Shown here piece after piece: positions 25,393-33,383 of a stretch of DNA of 64,000 nucleotides; the stretch's first letter is position 1; each line of letters opens with the position of its first letter. The notes beneath the pieces were generated by a model that was not told the DNA's origin, ran no database searches, and was given only the letters and a program-made list of their open reading frames with translations. The position numbers were made by a program, and so were the translations under genes. Source of the stretch: Vulcanimicrobiota bacterium (GTDB lineage: Bacteria > Vulcanimicrobiota > Vulcanimicrobiia > Vulcanimicrobiales > Vulcanimicrobiaceae); NCBI GenBank assembly GCA_027306785.1, contig DAHUZB010000035.1:1-64000 (forward strand). The letters run 5' to 3'.

Positions 25393-26064
25393 GTGCCGGT
25401 CTATCCCGACCGCGGCTTCGCCTTCGTCCACATCCCGAAAACCGGCGGCACGAGCCTCGTGCGGGCACTGGCCGCCGAGCGGACCGAGTACACCGCCTAC
25501 GGCGTGTGGGACATGCTCGAGGCGTCGCCCGAGCGTGAAGCGATCGCAACTGCGATTCGCCGCAATTTCGGCCTCGCGAGCTTCGTCAGCTTTCCGCAGC
25601 AGCATCTCCCCGCCGCCGCACTGCGCGCGCTGCTCGGCGATGCGTGGGATTCCCTCTTCTCTTTCGCCTGCGTGCGCAACCCGTGGGATATGCTCGTCTC
25701 CACCTACGCCTTCGCGCGCGCGCACGCTCCCGGCGTGAGCACCGAGGACCCCGATCGCTCCGCGCTCATGGCGCGCTGCGATACGTTCGCCCGCTTCGTG
25801 GAACTCTATCCGCTGTTACGCGCCGATCAGACGGCGATGGTAAGCGACGGCGACCTCGTGCTCGTGACCGAGGTGCTGCGTTTCGAGCGGCTCGCCGATG
25901 ACGTGGCCGCGCTTCGCGATCGACTCGGCCTGACGCTCGCTCTCGGCTTCGAGAACGCGAGCGCGCGCGAGGCGGATTACCGCACCTATTTCACGCCGCG
26001 CACGCAGGCGCTCGCCGCGAAACATTTCGCGCGCGACATCGATCGCTTCGGCTACCTGTTTTAA
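25393..26064 (+). CDS. Sulfotransferase family protein
   Basis: 223 residues from GTG at 25393. FVHIPKTGGTSLVRALA is the PAPS 5'-phosphosulfate loop and FACVRNPWDMLVSTYAF the 3'-phosphate site of Sulfotransfer_2 proteins. VTEVLRFERL and AKHFARDIDRFGYLF complete the familiar ending. It probably sulfates a carbohydrate. The gene follows the methyltransferase directly. Its TAA and that of the convergent sulfotransferase are shared in TTAA at 26061-26064. Confidence 0.9.
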   Translation: MPVYPDRGFAFVHIPKTGGTSLVRALAAERTEYTAYGVWDMLEASPEREAIATAIRRNFGLASFVSFPQQHLPAAALRALLGDAWDSLFSFACVRNPWDMLVSTYAFARAHAPGVSTEDPDRSALMARCDTFARFVELYPLLRADQTAMVSDGDLVLVTEVLRFERLADDVAALRDRLGLTLALGFENASAREADYRTYFTPRTQALAAKHFARDIDRFGYLF

Positions 26065-26690
26065 TCGACGCCCGGAAAGCGATACGCAAAGGCGCGAATA
26101 TCGTCGGCGTAGAGCTCGGCGACCATCTCCCGCGCTTCGTCATCGTAATAGGAGGCGAATTCGGCGCGCTCGCCCCGTTTTTCATGCGGAAGTGCGGCGC
26201 TGATGCCGAGCCGGGCGAAGAGCGTCCGCGCTTCTTCTTCGAATCGCTCGAAGCGAAGGACGTCGTGCACGAGCAGATCGCCCTTTCGATCGTACAGGAA
26301 GGCCGTCTGCGGCATCCACTGCACGTGTTCGCGCTCGGGTACGAGTGCGAGATAGCGTTTGAATTCGTCGCGCTCGCCGAGCCCGAGATAGGCCCGCAGA
26401 TCGGGACGACGCGCCATGAACACGAACTGCGAGACGGCACGATCCCACGGATTGCGTACGAACGCAAAGCGGTAATACGCGTCGAACACCGACTCTCCCA
26501 CGACCGTGCGTACCAGTGGCGCGGTGAGATGCTGCAGACCGCCGGTCTGATACGGGTTGCGGAGCGGCTCGACGAAGCCCATCCACAAGTGCTCCTCCGA
26601 GCGCGGCCCGGGCCAGATCACATCCTCGATACTGGTACCGCCGCACTTCGGAATGTGGATGAAGATGCAGCGTCGCTCGTGCGAGATCAC
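26061..26690 (-). CDS. Sulfotransferase family protein
   Basis: 209 residues from GTG at 26690, which forms a GTGA overlap with the stop of the PhyH-like gene. CIFIHIPKCGGTSIEDVIW is the PAPS loop, FAFVRNPWDRAVSQFVFM the 3'-phosphate motif, and AELYADDIRAFAYRFPGVD the family-typical ending. It is related to, but clearly different from, the convergent sulfotransferase at 25393-26064. As the last gene of the minus-strand run it probably decorates the product of the upstream glycosyltransferase. Confidence 0.9.
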   Translation of the reverse strand: MISHERRCIFIHIPKCGGTSIEDVIWPGPRSEEHLWMGFVEPLRNPYQTGGLQHLTAPLVRTVVGESVFDAYYRFAFVRNPWDRAVSQFVFMARRPDLRAYLGLGERDEFKRYLALVPEREHVQWMPQTAFLYDRKGDLLVHDVLRFERFEEEARTLFARLGISAALPHEKRGERAEFASYYDDEAREMVAELYADDIRAFAYRFPGVD

Positions 26691-27289
26691 GGTGCGAGCG
26701 CGATCTCGCGATAGTCGGGAAAGAGGCGGCTGCGGTCGATGCGGACGTTCGCGAGCGTGAAGCGGACGGCGAGCGCGAGGCGACGCGCCGCGGACGGATT
26801 GGCGCCCGAGCGATGGATCGCGCGTTCGTCGAAGAGCACGCAGTCGCCGGGGGGCATCTCGGCCACGACCACGCGTGCATCGTCGGAACGCGGGCGAAAC
26901 TCCAGGCAGCCATTGCTCGCATGCGCCGGTTCGAGCGCGATCCACGCGGTGAGGTTCCGCATCGGCTCGAGCAGCGTGGTCCAATGTTCGGCATCGGTAT
27001 GCCAGGCGAACTCCCGTGCGCCCGGCGGTTTGGGAAAGAGATTCGAACGCCACAGCACGATGTGGTCGCCCAAGACCGCGCGCACGCGGCGCAGCAGTTC
27101 GGGATGCGTGCACAGCGCGAGCAGCACGGGGTCGTCGAGATGACGCGATTGCGTGCGCGAGCGCGCGTCGGGACCGTCGCGCAGCAGCACGGCGTCGGCG
27201 GCGGCACATGCCGCGGCGGCCGCATCCGCATCGAGCAGCGTAAACGGCTCGGCAAAGCCGTCGCGGTCGATCCGATCGCGCAGGCTCAC
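26687..27289 (-). CDS. Phytanoyl-CoA dioxygenase (PhyH) family protein
   Basis: 200 residues. AWHTDAEHW holds the HxD iron ligands, EFRPRSDD and GDCVLFDERAIHRSGANPS the distal His, and RLALAVRFTL the 2-oxoglutarate arginine region. PhyH-type enzymes hydroxylate small molecules, using Fe(II) and 2-oxoglutarate. GTG at 27289 is chosen because it makes a GTGA overlap with the preceding glycosyltransferase stop, the same junction style as its neighbours. It sits between a glycosyltransferase and a sulfotransferase, so a sugar or lipid-linked substrate is plausible. Confidence 0.85.
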   Translation of the reverse strand: MSLRDRIDRDGFAEPFTLLDADAAAAACAAADAVLLRDGPDARSRTQSRHLDDPVLLALCTHPELLRRVRAVLGDHIVLWRSNLFPKPPGAREFAWHTDAEHWTTLLEPMRNLTAWIALEPAHASNGCLEFRPRSDDARVVVAEMPPGDCVLFDERAIHRSGANPSAARRLALAVRFTLANVRIDRSRLFPDYREIALAP

Positions 27290-28737
27290 CGCGCAACCCG
27301 CGCTCGCACTGCGGCGGGCAGATCGGCCGCGTTGCTCGCATCGACGAGCGTTGCGTCGAGCCCGTGCCGGCGAAGCAAGCGAACATCCTCGCCGCGCGCG
27401 CACGCAACCGCATCGGCGCGCCGCGCGAGATCGAGCACGCGCGCGCGTCCGTAGGTGCGAACGTCGGCGTCGTAGACGATCGTCACGGCACGATTCAAAC
27501 GGATGCGCTCCGCGTACTGATCGAGCACGTCTTCCCCGAAGAGCCATGCCACCGCGAGAATGGGGAGAAGCCCCGCGAGCGCCGCATCGCCACCGCTCGC
27601 GAAATTCGGCCCGCACAAGAGCTCGATACCGAGCGCCGCCAGCTCCTCGGCCGCGGGCTCGCGTAGCACGCCGTCGTCGGGCAGCACGGCGACGTAGTAG
27701 CCGCGCTCGCGCCACGCCCGCAGCATCGCAAACGTACGCGGATCGTTCTCCCACCCGCCGATCGGCAACCGCGCAAGCACGGCGAGAAGGACCTCGCCGG
27801 TCCGCGTGCTGCGCGCGGTCGCCGCCGAGGCGTGCGCCGGATCGCTCGAACGCGGCGCGAGCAGCGCGCGATGCACGCGCGCGAGCTGCACGCGATCGAG
27901 ATCGTGCGTCGCATCGGCATAGGCGTGCGCCGCCGTGTGAACGACCACGCCCAGGCCCGCCGCGCGAGCCGCGAGACACAGGTGAGCCAGGCGATAGCGT
28001 TCGCTGACGAAACGTGGGTCGAACGCGCCGAACTCATCGAAACGATCGCGTCGCACGAGCAGCGCGCCGACCGGTGCGATATCTACATCCCGACGATCGC
28101 GCGCATGCGTGGCACGAACGGCTACCGGAACGAGCACCCCGTCGGCGGTCGCGATGCTGCCGTCGTCGAACGCCCCGTTCGACGTGACGACGCGCGCCGA
28201 CGCAATGCCGATCGAACGATCCGATTCGAGCAGGGTGACCAGCCGATCGAGGCAGCCGTTCGTGACGCGCACGCCCTCCCCGAGCAGAAACAGATAGACG
28301 CCGCGCGTATGCGCGACGGCGACGGCACGCGCATCGGACGCGGCGTCGTTGCGCACGAACGCGCGCACACCGGGCGTACACGTGCGAATGCGCTCGGCTC
28401 GCGCCTCGGACTCGACCGACACCACGATCTCGACCGCGAGGCTTTCGAACCAGGTGGCCGCGATCGAGAGGAGCGTGCCGAGCAACGACGATTCATCGGC
28501 TCCCGCCGCGATCGCGATGGAGATGAGCGGAGCATTTGAGAGCGGCCGCCGTTCGATGCGTTCGATCCAGGCGGCACGCAGCGCTTCCCACGCCGCGTGC
28601 AGCGCGGAGGGCTCGTCGGCCTCGGTACGCGGAATGCGCGTCCGCTCGGAGCGCCCGCGCAGATCGATGAGTTCGCGGCGCTTCTCGCGTACGCGCTCGG
28701 CGAGCGCGTCGAGGTACGCCAAGCGCTCGTCGCTCAC
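27286..28737 (-). CDS. Two-domain glycosyltransferase (GT2-like plus partial GT4-like)
   Basis: About 483 residues. Residues 70-280 follow a GT-A (GT2) layout: PLISIAIAAGADESSLLGTL, DARAVAVAHTRGVYLFLLGE in place of the DXD region, and PVGALLVRRDRFDEFGAFDP. Residues 300-483 look like the N-terminal half of a GT-B (GT4) enzyme (YYVAVLPDDG, VTIVYDADVRTY, ADAVACARGEDVRLLRRHG) without the nucleotide-sugar half. GTG at 28737 was chosen for the GTGA overlap with the upstream gene; another GTG lies at 28743. It probably extends or modifies a surface glycan. Confidence 0.72.
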   Translation of the reverse strand: MSDERLAYLDALAERVREKRRELIDLRGRSERTRIPRTEADEPSALHAAWEALRAAWIERIERRPLSNAPLISIAIAAGADESSLLGTLLSIAATWFESLAVEIVVSVESEARAERIRTCTPGVRAFVRNDAASDARAVAVAHTRGVYLFLLGEGVRVTNGCLDRLVTLLESDRSIGIASARVVTSNGAFDDGSIATADGVLVPVAVRATHARDRRDVDIAPVGALLVRRDRFDEFGAFDPRFVSERYRLAHLCLAARAAGLGVVVHTAAHAYADATHDLDRVQLARVHRALLAPRSSDPAHASAATARSTRTGEVLLAVLARLPIGGWENDPRTFAMLRAWRERGYYVAVLPDDGVLREPAAEELAALGIELLCGPNFASGGDAALAGLLPILAVAWLFGEDVLDQYAERIRLNRAVTIVYDADVRTYGRARVLDLARRADAVACARGEDVRLLRRHGLDATLVDASNAADLPAAVRARVAR

Positions 28738-30038
28738 GCGCACTCACCGTGGCCGTCGAGCAGTTCGAGACGCTCGAGAAAGATACCGAGATCGCGCCGA
28801 TCCGCGCCGAGCCCGAGCGCATGCGGGTTCACCGTGCGGTTTACCGCCGCTCGCAGCTCCGCGCGCTCGCCCGCGCCCAGTTGCAGCGGCACCCGCAGCT
28901 CGATCGGGCCGGCCGCAAGATCGAGCGCGGCGCGTTGCTCGCCGTTGACCGAGACCGTCAGCCGCGCATCGGCGGCAATACCGTCGGGCACGCGCGCGCG
29001 CAGCAGCAGGGCCTGCGCCTCGCGCGCGGTATGCAGCGTGAACCCGATCTCGGCACCGCCCCAGCCGTCGCCGTAGCAGCCGCTCACGCCGCTCGCCCAG
29101 CCGTATCCGAGCATCGGCAACGTGCGTTCGGCTTCCAATTGCGCGCAGCGACGACGCAGCCGCGCCGCCTCCGCGCTCCACGGCTCGCGCCGCCCCTGTT
29201 CGCCCTGATAGAGCTCGATCAGCCGATCGCGCTGGCCGACGAGTTCGCCGAGTTCACGCTCATCGTCGACGCCGAGGGTATAGCCCTCGCGATAGCGCGG
29301 CGGCAGCGCGCGCGGAACGAAGAAGGTCGTATGCTCTTCGACGATCTCGTCGTCGGGACGTTCCTCGCTGTAGAAATAGAGCGAGAGCGATTTGCGCGTA
29401 CGGTGTTTCTGTTCGGGCGGGAAGGTGAGACGATCGAAGCCGTGCCACGAGCGTTCGCTCGTTTCGAAGAGGACGCAGCGGTTGAAATCCGGCGCGAGAA
29501 CGACCGGCTCGTCGAAGCAATCGCGCGGATCGCGGTAGAGCATGAGGTTGCCGCCCCAGCGCGGATCCCAGTCTTCGTTGAGGTAGACGATCAAATTGAC
29601 GCGGCGATGCAGCTTCGTGACCGGATGAATGTTGAAATCGACGTGCGGTCGCAGATCGCGTCCTTCGAAGTTCTCGTGCATGCCGCCGCCGTAGTTTTTC
29701 GGATCGTAGAGCAGGCCCGCAATTCCGGTCACCGTCTCCAGCCACGAGAGGAACGCGCGCGACGAAAACCAACGATCGGCCTGCGCGAACGTCGGCCCGA
29801 GGCTCGGAAGATCGCCGTGAAACGCCTTGCGTCCCGGCGCCCCGAACGGGTTGATCGCACCGGTCGATTGCGGGAAATCGCGCAGCAGCGCGCGTGCGAA
29901 CTCCGCGTCGAGGAACCCATCGAGTGCGAGGTACGGAAACGGCTTCGCAGCGCGAAAGTGCTCGTGCAGCCGCTCGTTCTCCTCGACATACGTGCGTGCG
30001 ATCAGCACCGGTTCACCGGTCTCGGCCGCGAGATCCAT
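28734..30038 (-). CDS. 2-oxoglutarate/Fe(II) oxygenase (prolyl-hydroxylase-like) with extra C-terminal domain
   Basis: 434 residues. The catalytic domain (about 30-235) shows FPYLALDGFLDAEFARALL, LRPHVDFNIHP with the HxD, SWHGFDRL with the distal His, and RKSLSLYFYS with the 2-oxoglutarate basic residue. YGGGMHENFEGRDLRPH is typical of the 2OG-FeII_Oxy_3 proteins found in glycan clusters. A charged linker (250-310) leads to a beta-rich domain (315-434, GWASGVSGCYGDGWGGAE) of unknown role, perhaps carbohydrate-binding. It begins the tight block of four decoration genes. Confidence 0.85.
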   Translation of the reverse strand: MDLAAETGEPVLIARTYVEENERLHEHFRAAKPFPYLALDGFLDAEFARALLRDFPQSTGAINPFGAPGRKAFHGDLPSLGPTFAQADRWFSSRAFLSWLETVTGIAGLLYDPKNYGGGMHENFEGRDLRPHVDFNIHPVTKLHRRVNLIVYLNEDWDPRWGGNLMLYRDPRDCFDEPVVLAPDFNRCVLFETSERSWHGFDRLTFPPEQKHRTRKSLSLYFYSEERPDDEIVEEHTTFFVPRALPPRYREGYTLGVDDERELGELVGQRDRLIELYQGEQGRREPWSAEAARLRRRCAQLEAERTLPMLGYGWASGVSGCYGDGWGGAEIGFTLHTAREAQALLLRARVPDGIAADARLTVSVNGEQRAALDLAAGPIELRVPLQLGAGERAELRAAVNRTVNPHALGLGADRRDLGIFLERLELLDGHGECA

Positions 30039-30071
30039 CGTTCGTAGGTACGCCCCGACGACGCGACGCGC

Positions 30072-31226
30072 CTACTGCGCCTTCGCCGGGAGCGTGAAGG
30101 GCCTGTGGAGTTGCGCGAGGAGCAATCCGAGCGCGACGAGCGCGAGCGCCGCGGCGATGCGCGTCGCATCGGCGAGCAGCGGCGCCCCGGCGACGAGCCA
30201 GGCGACGAGGATCGCGACACCGAGACGCGTGTCGTTCATCTCACCGAGGCTCGGGATGTTGCGCGCGCCCTCGCTGCGAGCGCGTCGAATCCACCAGATG
30301 AACGGCACGATGCGCTGCAGATAGCCGACGACCGCCGTTCCCACGAAGAACCAGAGCGCGATCGCGATCGCCGATTCGAAGCGCCCCATGCCGAACAGCA
30401 CGGCCGCCGCGCCCGCGCCGACGGTCGAGCAGAGCGTATACCAGCCCGTCTCCCGCTGATAGGCCGGATTACGGCCGCGCGCGATGACAAGGAGCGAACG
30501 CACGAACGGCGCGAGCGCGAGCGGAAGCGCCCAGCGCGCGAGGCCGCCGGCGAGGGCAAGCGCGATGCCCGCGTGCGCGGCGATGTCCGTGCGGGCGATC
30601 GCGGACTCGCGATCGACGCGTTCGAACATGCGCAGGAGCCGCAGCGTGATGCCGACGATCAGCGTACCGAAAAAGCCGCCGAGCGCGACGAGCGCATGAA
30701 CGTAGACGAGCGATCCCGGCGCGACGCCGTGCACGAATCGCTCGGCCATGAGCACACCGAGGACGATCGCGCCGAGCAGCCAGCCGAGGCTCGAGAGCGC
30801 GCTTGCCGCCGCCGCGGGCGGGAGACGAAAGCGCACGGTCGCGAGCAGCACGACGAGTTGTAGCAGCAAACCGATTCCGTGCAGCGCGCCGCCGAACGCT
30901 ACCCACGCGTAGGCCGCGTGCTGAAAGCCGTAGACGAGCAACGCCGAGCCGACGAGCGCGCAGAGTGCGTGTACGTAGGCTACGCGCGGAAAGCGCAGCG
31001 TTCCCAGGCCGACGACCGGAATGAATTGGTAGAGCAGTCCGAGCGCGATCGTGAGAAAGACGCCCACCGCGAACGCGTGCAGCAGTGCGAGCGGCACGGG
31101 ATCTCCGAGCAGCATCCACAGCAACGTCATTAGCAGATTCCCGAGACCGATCGCGACGAAGGTGAACGGAATGAACGGCGACGGCGACTTTCCGTGCTGC
31201 GAGGAATCGTACGAACGCGGGCTCAC
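30072..31226 (-). CDS. Polytopic membrane protein, NnrS/heme-copper-oxidase-I-like
   Basis: 384 residues with about 12 membrane helices. GTG at 31226 is chosen because it forms a GTGA overlap with the DUF2249 gene stop and starts just before the first helix. Histidines recur at helix positions (LLHAFAVGVFLTIALGLLYQ, YVHALCALVGSALLVYGFQH, GSLVYVHALVALGGFFGTLI). It is a paralogue of the protein at 21162-22418. DUF2249 proteins are often encoded with nitric-oxide or oxidase-related membrane proteins, which supports a respiratory or NO-linked role as inference. Confidence 0.6.
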   Translation of the reverse strand: MSPRSYDSSQHGKSPSPFIPFTFVAIGLGNLLMTLLWMLLGDPVPLALLHAFAVGVFLTIALGLLYQFIPVVGLGTLRFPRVAYVHALCALVGSALLVYGFQHAAYAWVAFGGALHGIGLLLQLVVLLATVRFRLPPAAAASALSSLGWLLGAIVLGVLMAERFVHGVAPGSLVYVHALVALGGFFGTLIVGITLRLLRMFERVDRESAIARTDIAAHAGIALALAGGLARWALPLALAPFVRSLLVIARGRNPAYQRETGWYTLCSTVGAGAAAVLFGMGRFESAIAIALWFFVGTAVVGYLQRIVPFIWWIRRARSEGARNIPSLGEMNDTRLGVAILVAWLVAGAPLLADATRIAAALALVALGLLLAQLHRPFTLPAKAQ

Positions 31227-31456
31227 GGCACCGCCTCGCCGCCGGGGCGCTCGATCGTCACCTCGAAGCCCTCGCCGCGCGGTTCGCACGTATAGTGCAA
31301 TCCGCGCTCGTCGAGTTCGGGAAAGAGCAGCAGCGGACGACGATCCATGGCGGCGACGATCCGATCGCCCGGCTGCAAGTCGTCGCACGCGGTGAGAATG
31401 CGCACGAGCGGCTCGGGCGGCATGAGCCCGCGGTTATCGAGTGTGACGATCTTCAT
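31223..31456 (-). CDS. DUF2249 (TusA-like) protein, copy 2
   Basis: 77 residues from ATG at 31456, overlapping the upstream stop by ATGA. VTLDNRGLMPPEPLVRILTA followed by CDDLQPGDRIVAAMDRRPLL is the DUF2249/TusA-like fold with its LDxRGLxPPEPL motif. DUF2249 proteins are thought to work in sulfur or NO-related redox handling. It is the second of a pair (about 30% alike by eye) sandwiched between a VOC protein and a membrane protein. Confidence 0.85.
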   Translation of the reverse strand: MKIVTLDNRGLMPPEPLVRILTACDDLQPGDRIVAAMDRRPLLLFPELDERGLHYTCEPRGEGFEVTIERPGGEAVP

Positions 31457-31683
31457 CGCGGGTTGAAACGCACGTGCCATTCACCCGGAGCCGCCTCGGT
31501 ACGCACGGCGTCATAGCCGCGCCGATCCATCACGCGTACGAGCGGCAGCGGATCGAACGAGTTGATCAGCAGCAGCGCTTGACCGGGGGCAAGCGACGCG
31601 ACGGCCGCCATGATCGCGGCGAAGGGCTCCTCGCCGCGATCGTGGTACGGGCGCACGTCAAGGACGACGGGTTCTTCGCTCAC
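31453..31683 (-). CDS. DUF2249 (TusA-like) protein, copy 1
   Basis: 76 residues from GTG at 31683. VVLDVRPYHDRGEEPFAAIM and LAPGQALLLINSFDPLPLVR match the DUF2249 pattern, with LDVRP replacing LDxRG. It ends in GEWHVRFNPR, typical of the fold's last strand. It follows the VOC gene by 13 bases and is coupled to its paralogue by ATGA, so the two small proteins may work as a pair. Confidence 0.8.
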   Translation of the reverse strand: MSEEPVVLDVRPYHDRGEEPFAAIMAAVASLAPGQALLLINSFDPLPLVRVMDRRGYDAVRTEAAPGEWHVRFNPR

Positions 31684-31696
31684 GATCTCCCGCGAA

Positions 31697-32239
31697 TTAC
31701 GCGAGCGTTTCCGCGAACTCTTTCTCGTGCAGCCAGGCCGCTTGCCGCACGACGCTCTTCTTCTCGCTCCACTCATCGAGCATCGAGGGCGCGATATCGT
31801 GCAGCCGCTCGAGCGTCTGCGGCGCCACGGTGTTCGCGGCGAGCTCGATGCGATGGCCGTTGGGATCGTGGAAGTAGATCGACTGGAAGATCTCGTGATT
31901 CACGGGGCCGAGCACGCTCATCCCGCGCGCCTCGAGCCGCTCCTTCACGCGCTCGAGCGTCGCGACGTCGCCCACCTTGAAGGCGATGTGCTGCACCCAC
32001 GCGGGCGTGTTCGGATCGCGACCCATCGGCGGCGAATTGGGAATTTCGAAGAAGGCGAGCACGTTGCCGTTGCCCGCGTCGAGAAAGACGTGCATGTAGG
32101 GGTCGGGCTCTTTGGTCGAGGGGACGTGATCTTCGGAGATCGCGAGCAAAAACTCCATACCGAGCGTCTCGCGATAGAAATCGACGGTCTCGCGCGCGTC
32201 GCGACAGCGGTAGGCGACGTGGTGAATGCCCTGCAGCAT
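31697..32239 (-). CDS. VOC-family (glyoxalase/dioxygenase-type) protein
   Basis: 180 residues. GIHHVAYRCRDARETVDFYR and WVQHIAFKVGDVATLERVKE are the two VOC half-modules, and YFHDPNGHRIELAANT supplies the final metal Glu. Candidate metal ligands are the His of GIHHVA, the His of VQHIAF and the Glu of RIELA. It starts one base after the hppD stop (TGA-T-ATG), so it is almost certainly cotranslated with hppD and could act on an aromatic or keto intermediate nearby. Confidence 0.85.
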   Translation of the reverse strand: MLQGIHHVAYRCRDARETVDFYRETLGMEFLLAISEDHVPSTKEPDPYMHVFLDAGNGNVLAFFEIPNSPPMGRDPNTPAWVQHIAFKVGDVATLERVKERLEARGMSVLGPVNHEIFQSIYFHDPNGHRIELAANTVAPQTLERLHDIAPSMLDEWSEKKSVVRQAAWLHEKEFAETLA

Positions 32240-32240
32240 A

Positions 32241-33275
32241 TCAGAGCACCCCGCGCAGTTCTTGATCCTTTTCGATGCTGCGGAAGAGCGCGCCGAAGTT
32301 GCCTTCGCCGAAGGTGAGATTGTTCTCGCGCTGGATGATCTCGATGAAGATCGGTCCGATCAGGTTCTTGGTGAAGATCTGCAGGAGATAGCCCTGTTGG
32401 TCGCCGTCGACGAGCACGTTGTGCTCGCGAATGCGCGCGTGGTCTTCTTTCACGTTCGGAACGCGGTCGAAGACTTCGGCGTAGTACTCGTCGTCGATCG
32501 CGAGCGTCTGAATGCCGCTGCCTTGCAGGCGATCGAGCGAATGCAGAATGTCGCGCGTGAGAAACGCGATGTGCTGCACGCCCGGGCCGTTGTACTCGCG
32601 CAGATATTCGGCGATCTGATCTTTCTCCGATTTCGGCTCGTTGATCGGAATGCAGAAGCTGCCGTCGGGCGAGCGCAACGCGTACGAGGTAAGCCCCGTC
32701 TTCAGCCCGTTGATATCGAAGTAGCGCACTTCGGTGAAGCCGAAGATGTTCTTATAGAAGTCGGCCCAGCGCTGCATCTCGCCGACCGGCACGTTGTTGG
32801 TAAGGTGATCGACGAGCAAGAAGCCCTTCTCGTTCTCGATGCGCGGCGATTCGCAGAGCCGGAAGTCGCTCTCCCAAATCGTGCCGCGATCGCCGAAACG
32901 ATCGATGAAATAGATCAGGCTCTCGCCGATCCCGTAGATCGCCGGATACGGATGATCGCAGTCGGCCGGCGCCGCCGGGCGCGCGCCGCGGCTCACCGCT
33001 TCATCGAAAGCGAAGGTCGCGTCGTCCACGCGCCAGCCCATCGAGGCGATCGAGGGTCCGTGCGCCTGCGCGAAGCGCGCCGAGTGTCCGCTGCGCTCTG
33101 CGTTGAGCAGAAAGTAGATGTCGTTCTGCTGCAACACGGTGATCGCTTTGCTCGCGTGACGGCGCGTCTTCGAAAAGCCGAACGCGCAGAAGAGGTCCTC
33201 GAGCCGGTCGGTAGTCGGGCCGCAGAATTCCGTGAATTCGATGCCGCGTAGGCGCAGCGGGTTGGTCTCGCTCAC
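32241..33275 (-). CDS. hppD: 4-hydroxyphenylpyruvate dioxygenase
   Basis: 344 residues. It converts 4-hydroxyphenylpyruvate to homogentisate in tyrosine breakdown (and for tocopherol or pyomelanin). Motifs: the metal-binding LVDHLTNNVP, GVQHIAFLTRDI, and the C-terminal GPIFIEIIQRENNLTFGEGN (FFEIIQR..GFG.GNF pattern) that gates the active site. Iron ligands are the His of VDH, the His of VQH and the Glu of FIE. It leads the long minus-strand run and is divergent from a LysR gene with palindromes between them. No homogentisate dioxygenase is in the window. Confidence 0.94.
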   Translation of the reverse strand: MSETNPLRLRGIEFTEFCGPTTDRLEDLFCAFGFSKTRRHASKAITVLQQNDIYFLLNAERSGHSARFAQAHGPSIASMGWRVDDATFAFDEAVSRGARPAAPADCDHPYPAIYGIGESLIYFIDRFGDRGTIWESDFRLCESPRIENEKGFLLVDHLTNNVPVGEMQRWADFYKNIFGFTEVRYFDINGLKTGLTSYALRSPDGSFCIPINEPKSEKDQIAEYLREYNGPGVQHIAFLTRDILHSLDRLQGSGIQTLAIDDEYYAEVFDRVPNVKEDHARIREHNVLVDGDQQGYLLQIFTKNLIGPIFIEIIQRENNLTFGEGNFGALFRSIEKDQELRGVL

Positions 33276-33336
33276 AGGTGTCCTCCATCGCGATGCGTGC
33301 TACGCCCTATGCTAGTGCAGCGGAATACCCAAGAAA

Positions 33337-33361
33337 AGCGCAGAAATGCGCTCATGATCAT
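33337..33361. promoter_or_regulatory. Palindromes in the hppD/LysR intergenic region
   Basis: AGCGCA (33337-33342) and TGCGCT (33347-33352) form a 16-bp inverted repeat around GAAA, directly followed by the perfect palindrome ATGATCAT at 33354-33361. The pair lies in the 108-base gap between divergent hppD and the LysR gene, where LysR regulators usually bind. A role as the LysR target is inference. Confidence 0.5.
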
Positions 33362-33383
33362 CGAATAATCCGAAGGAGTTCGC

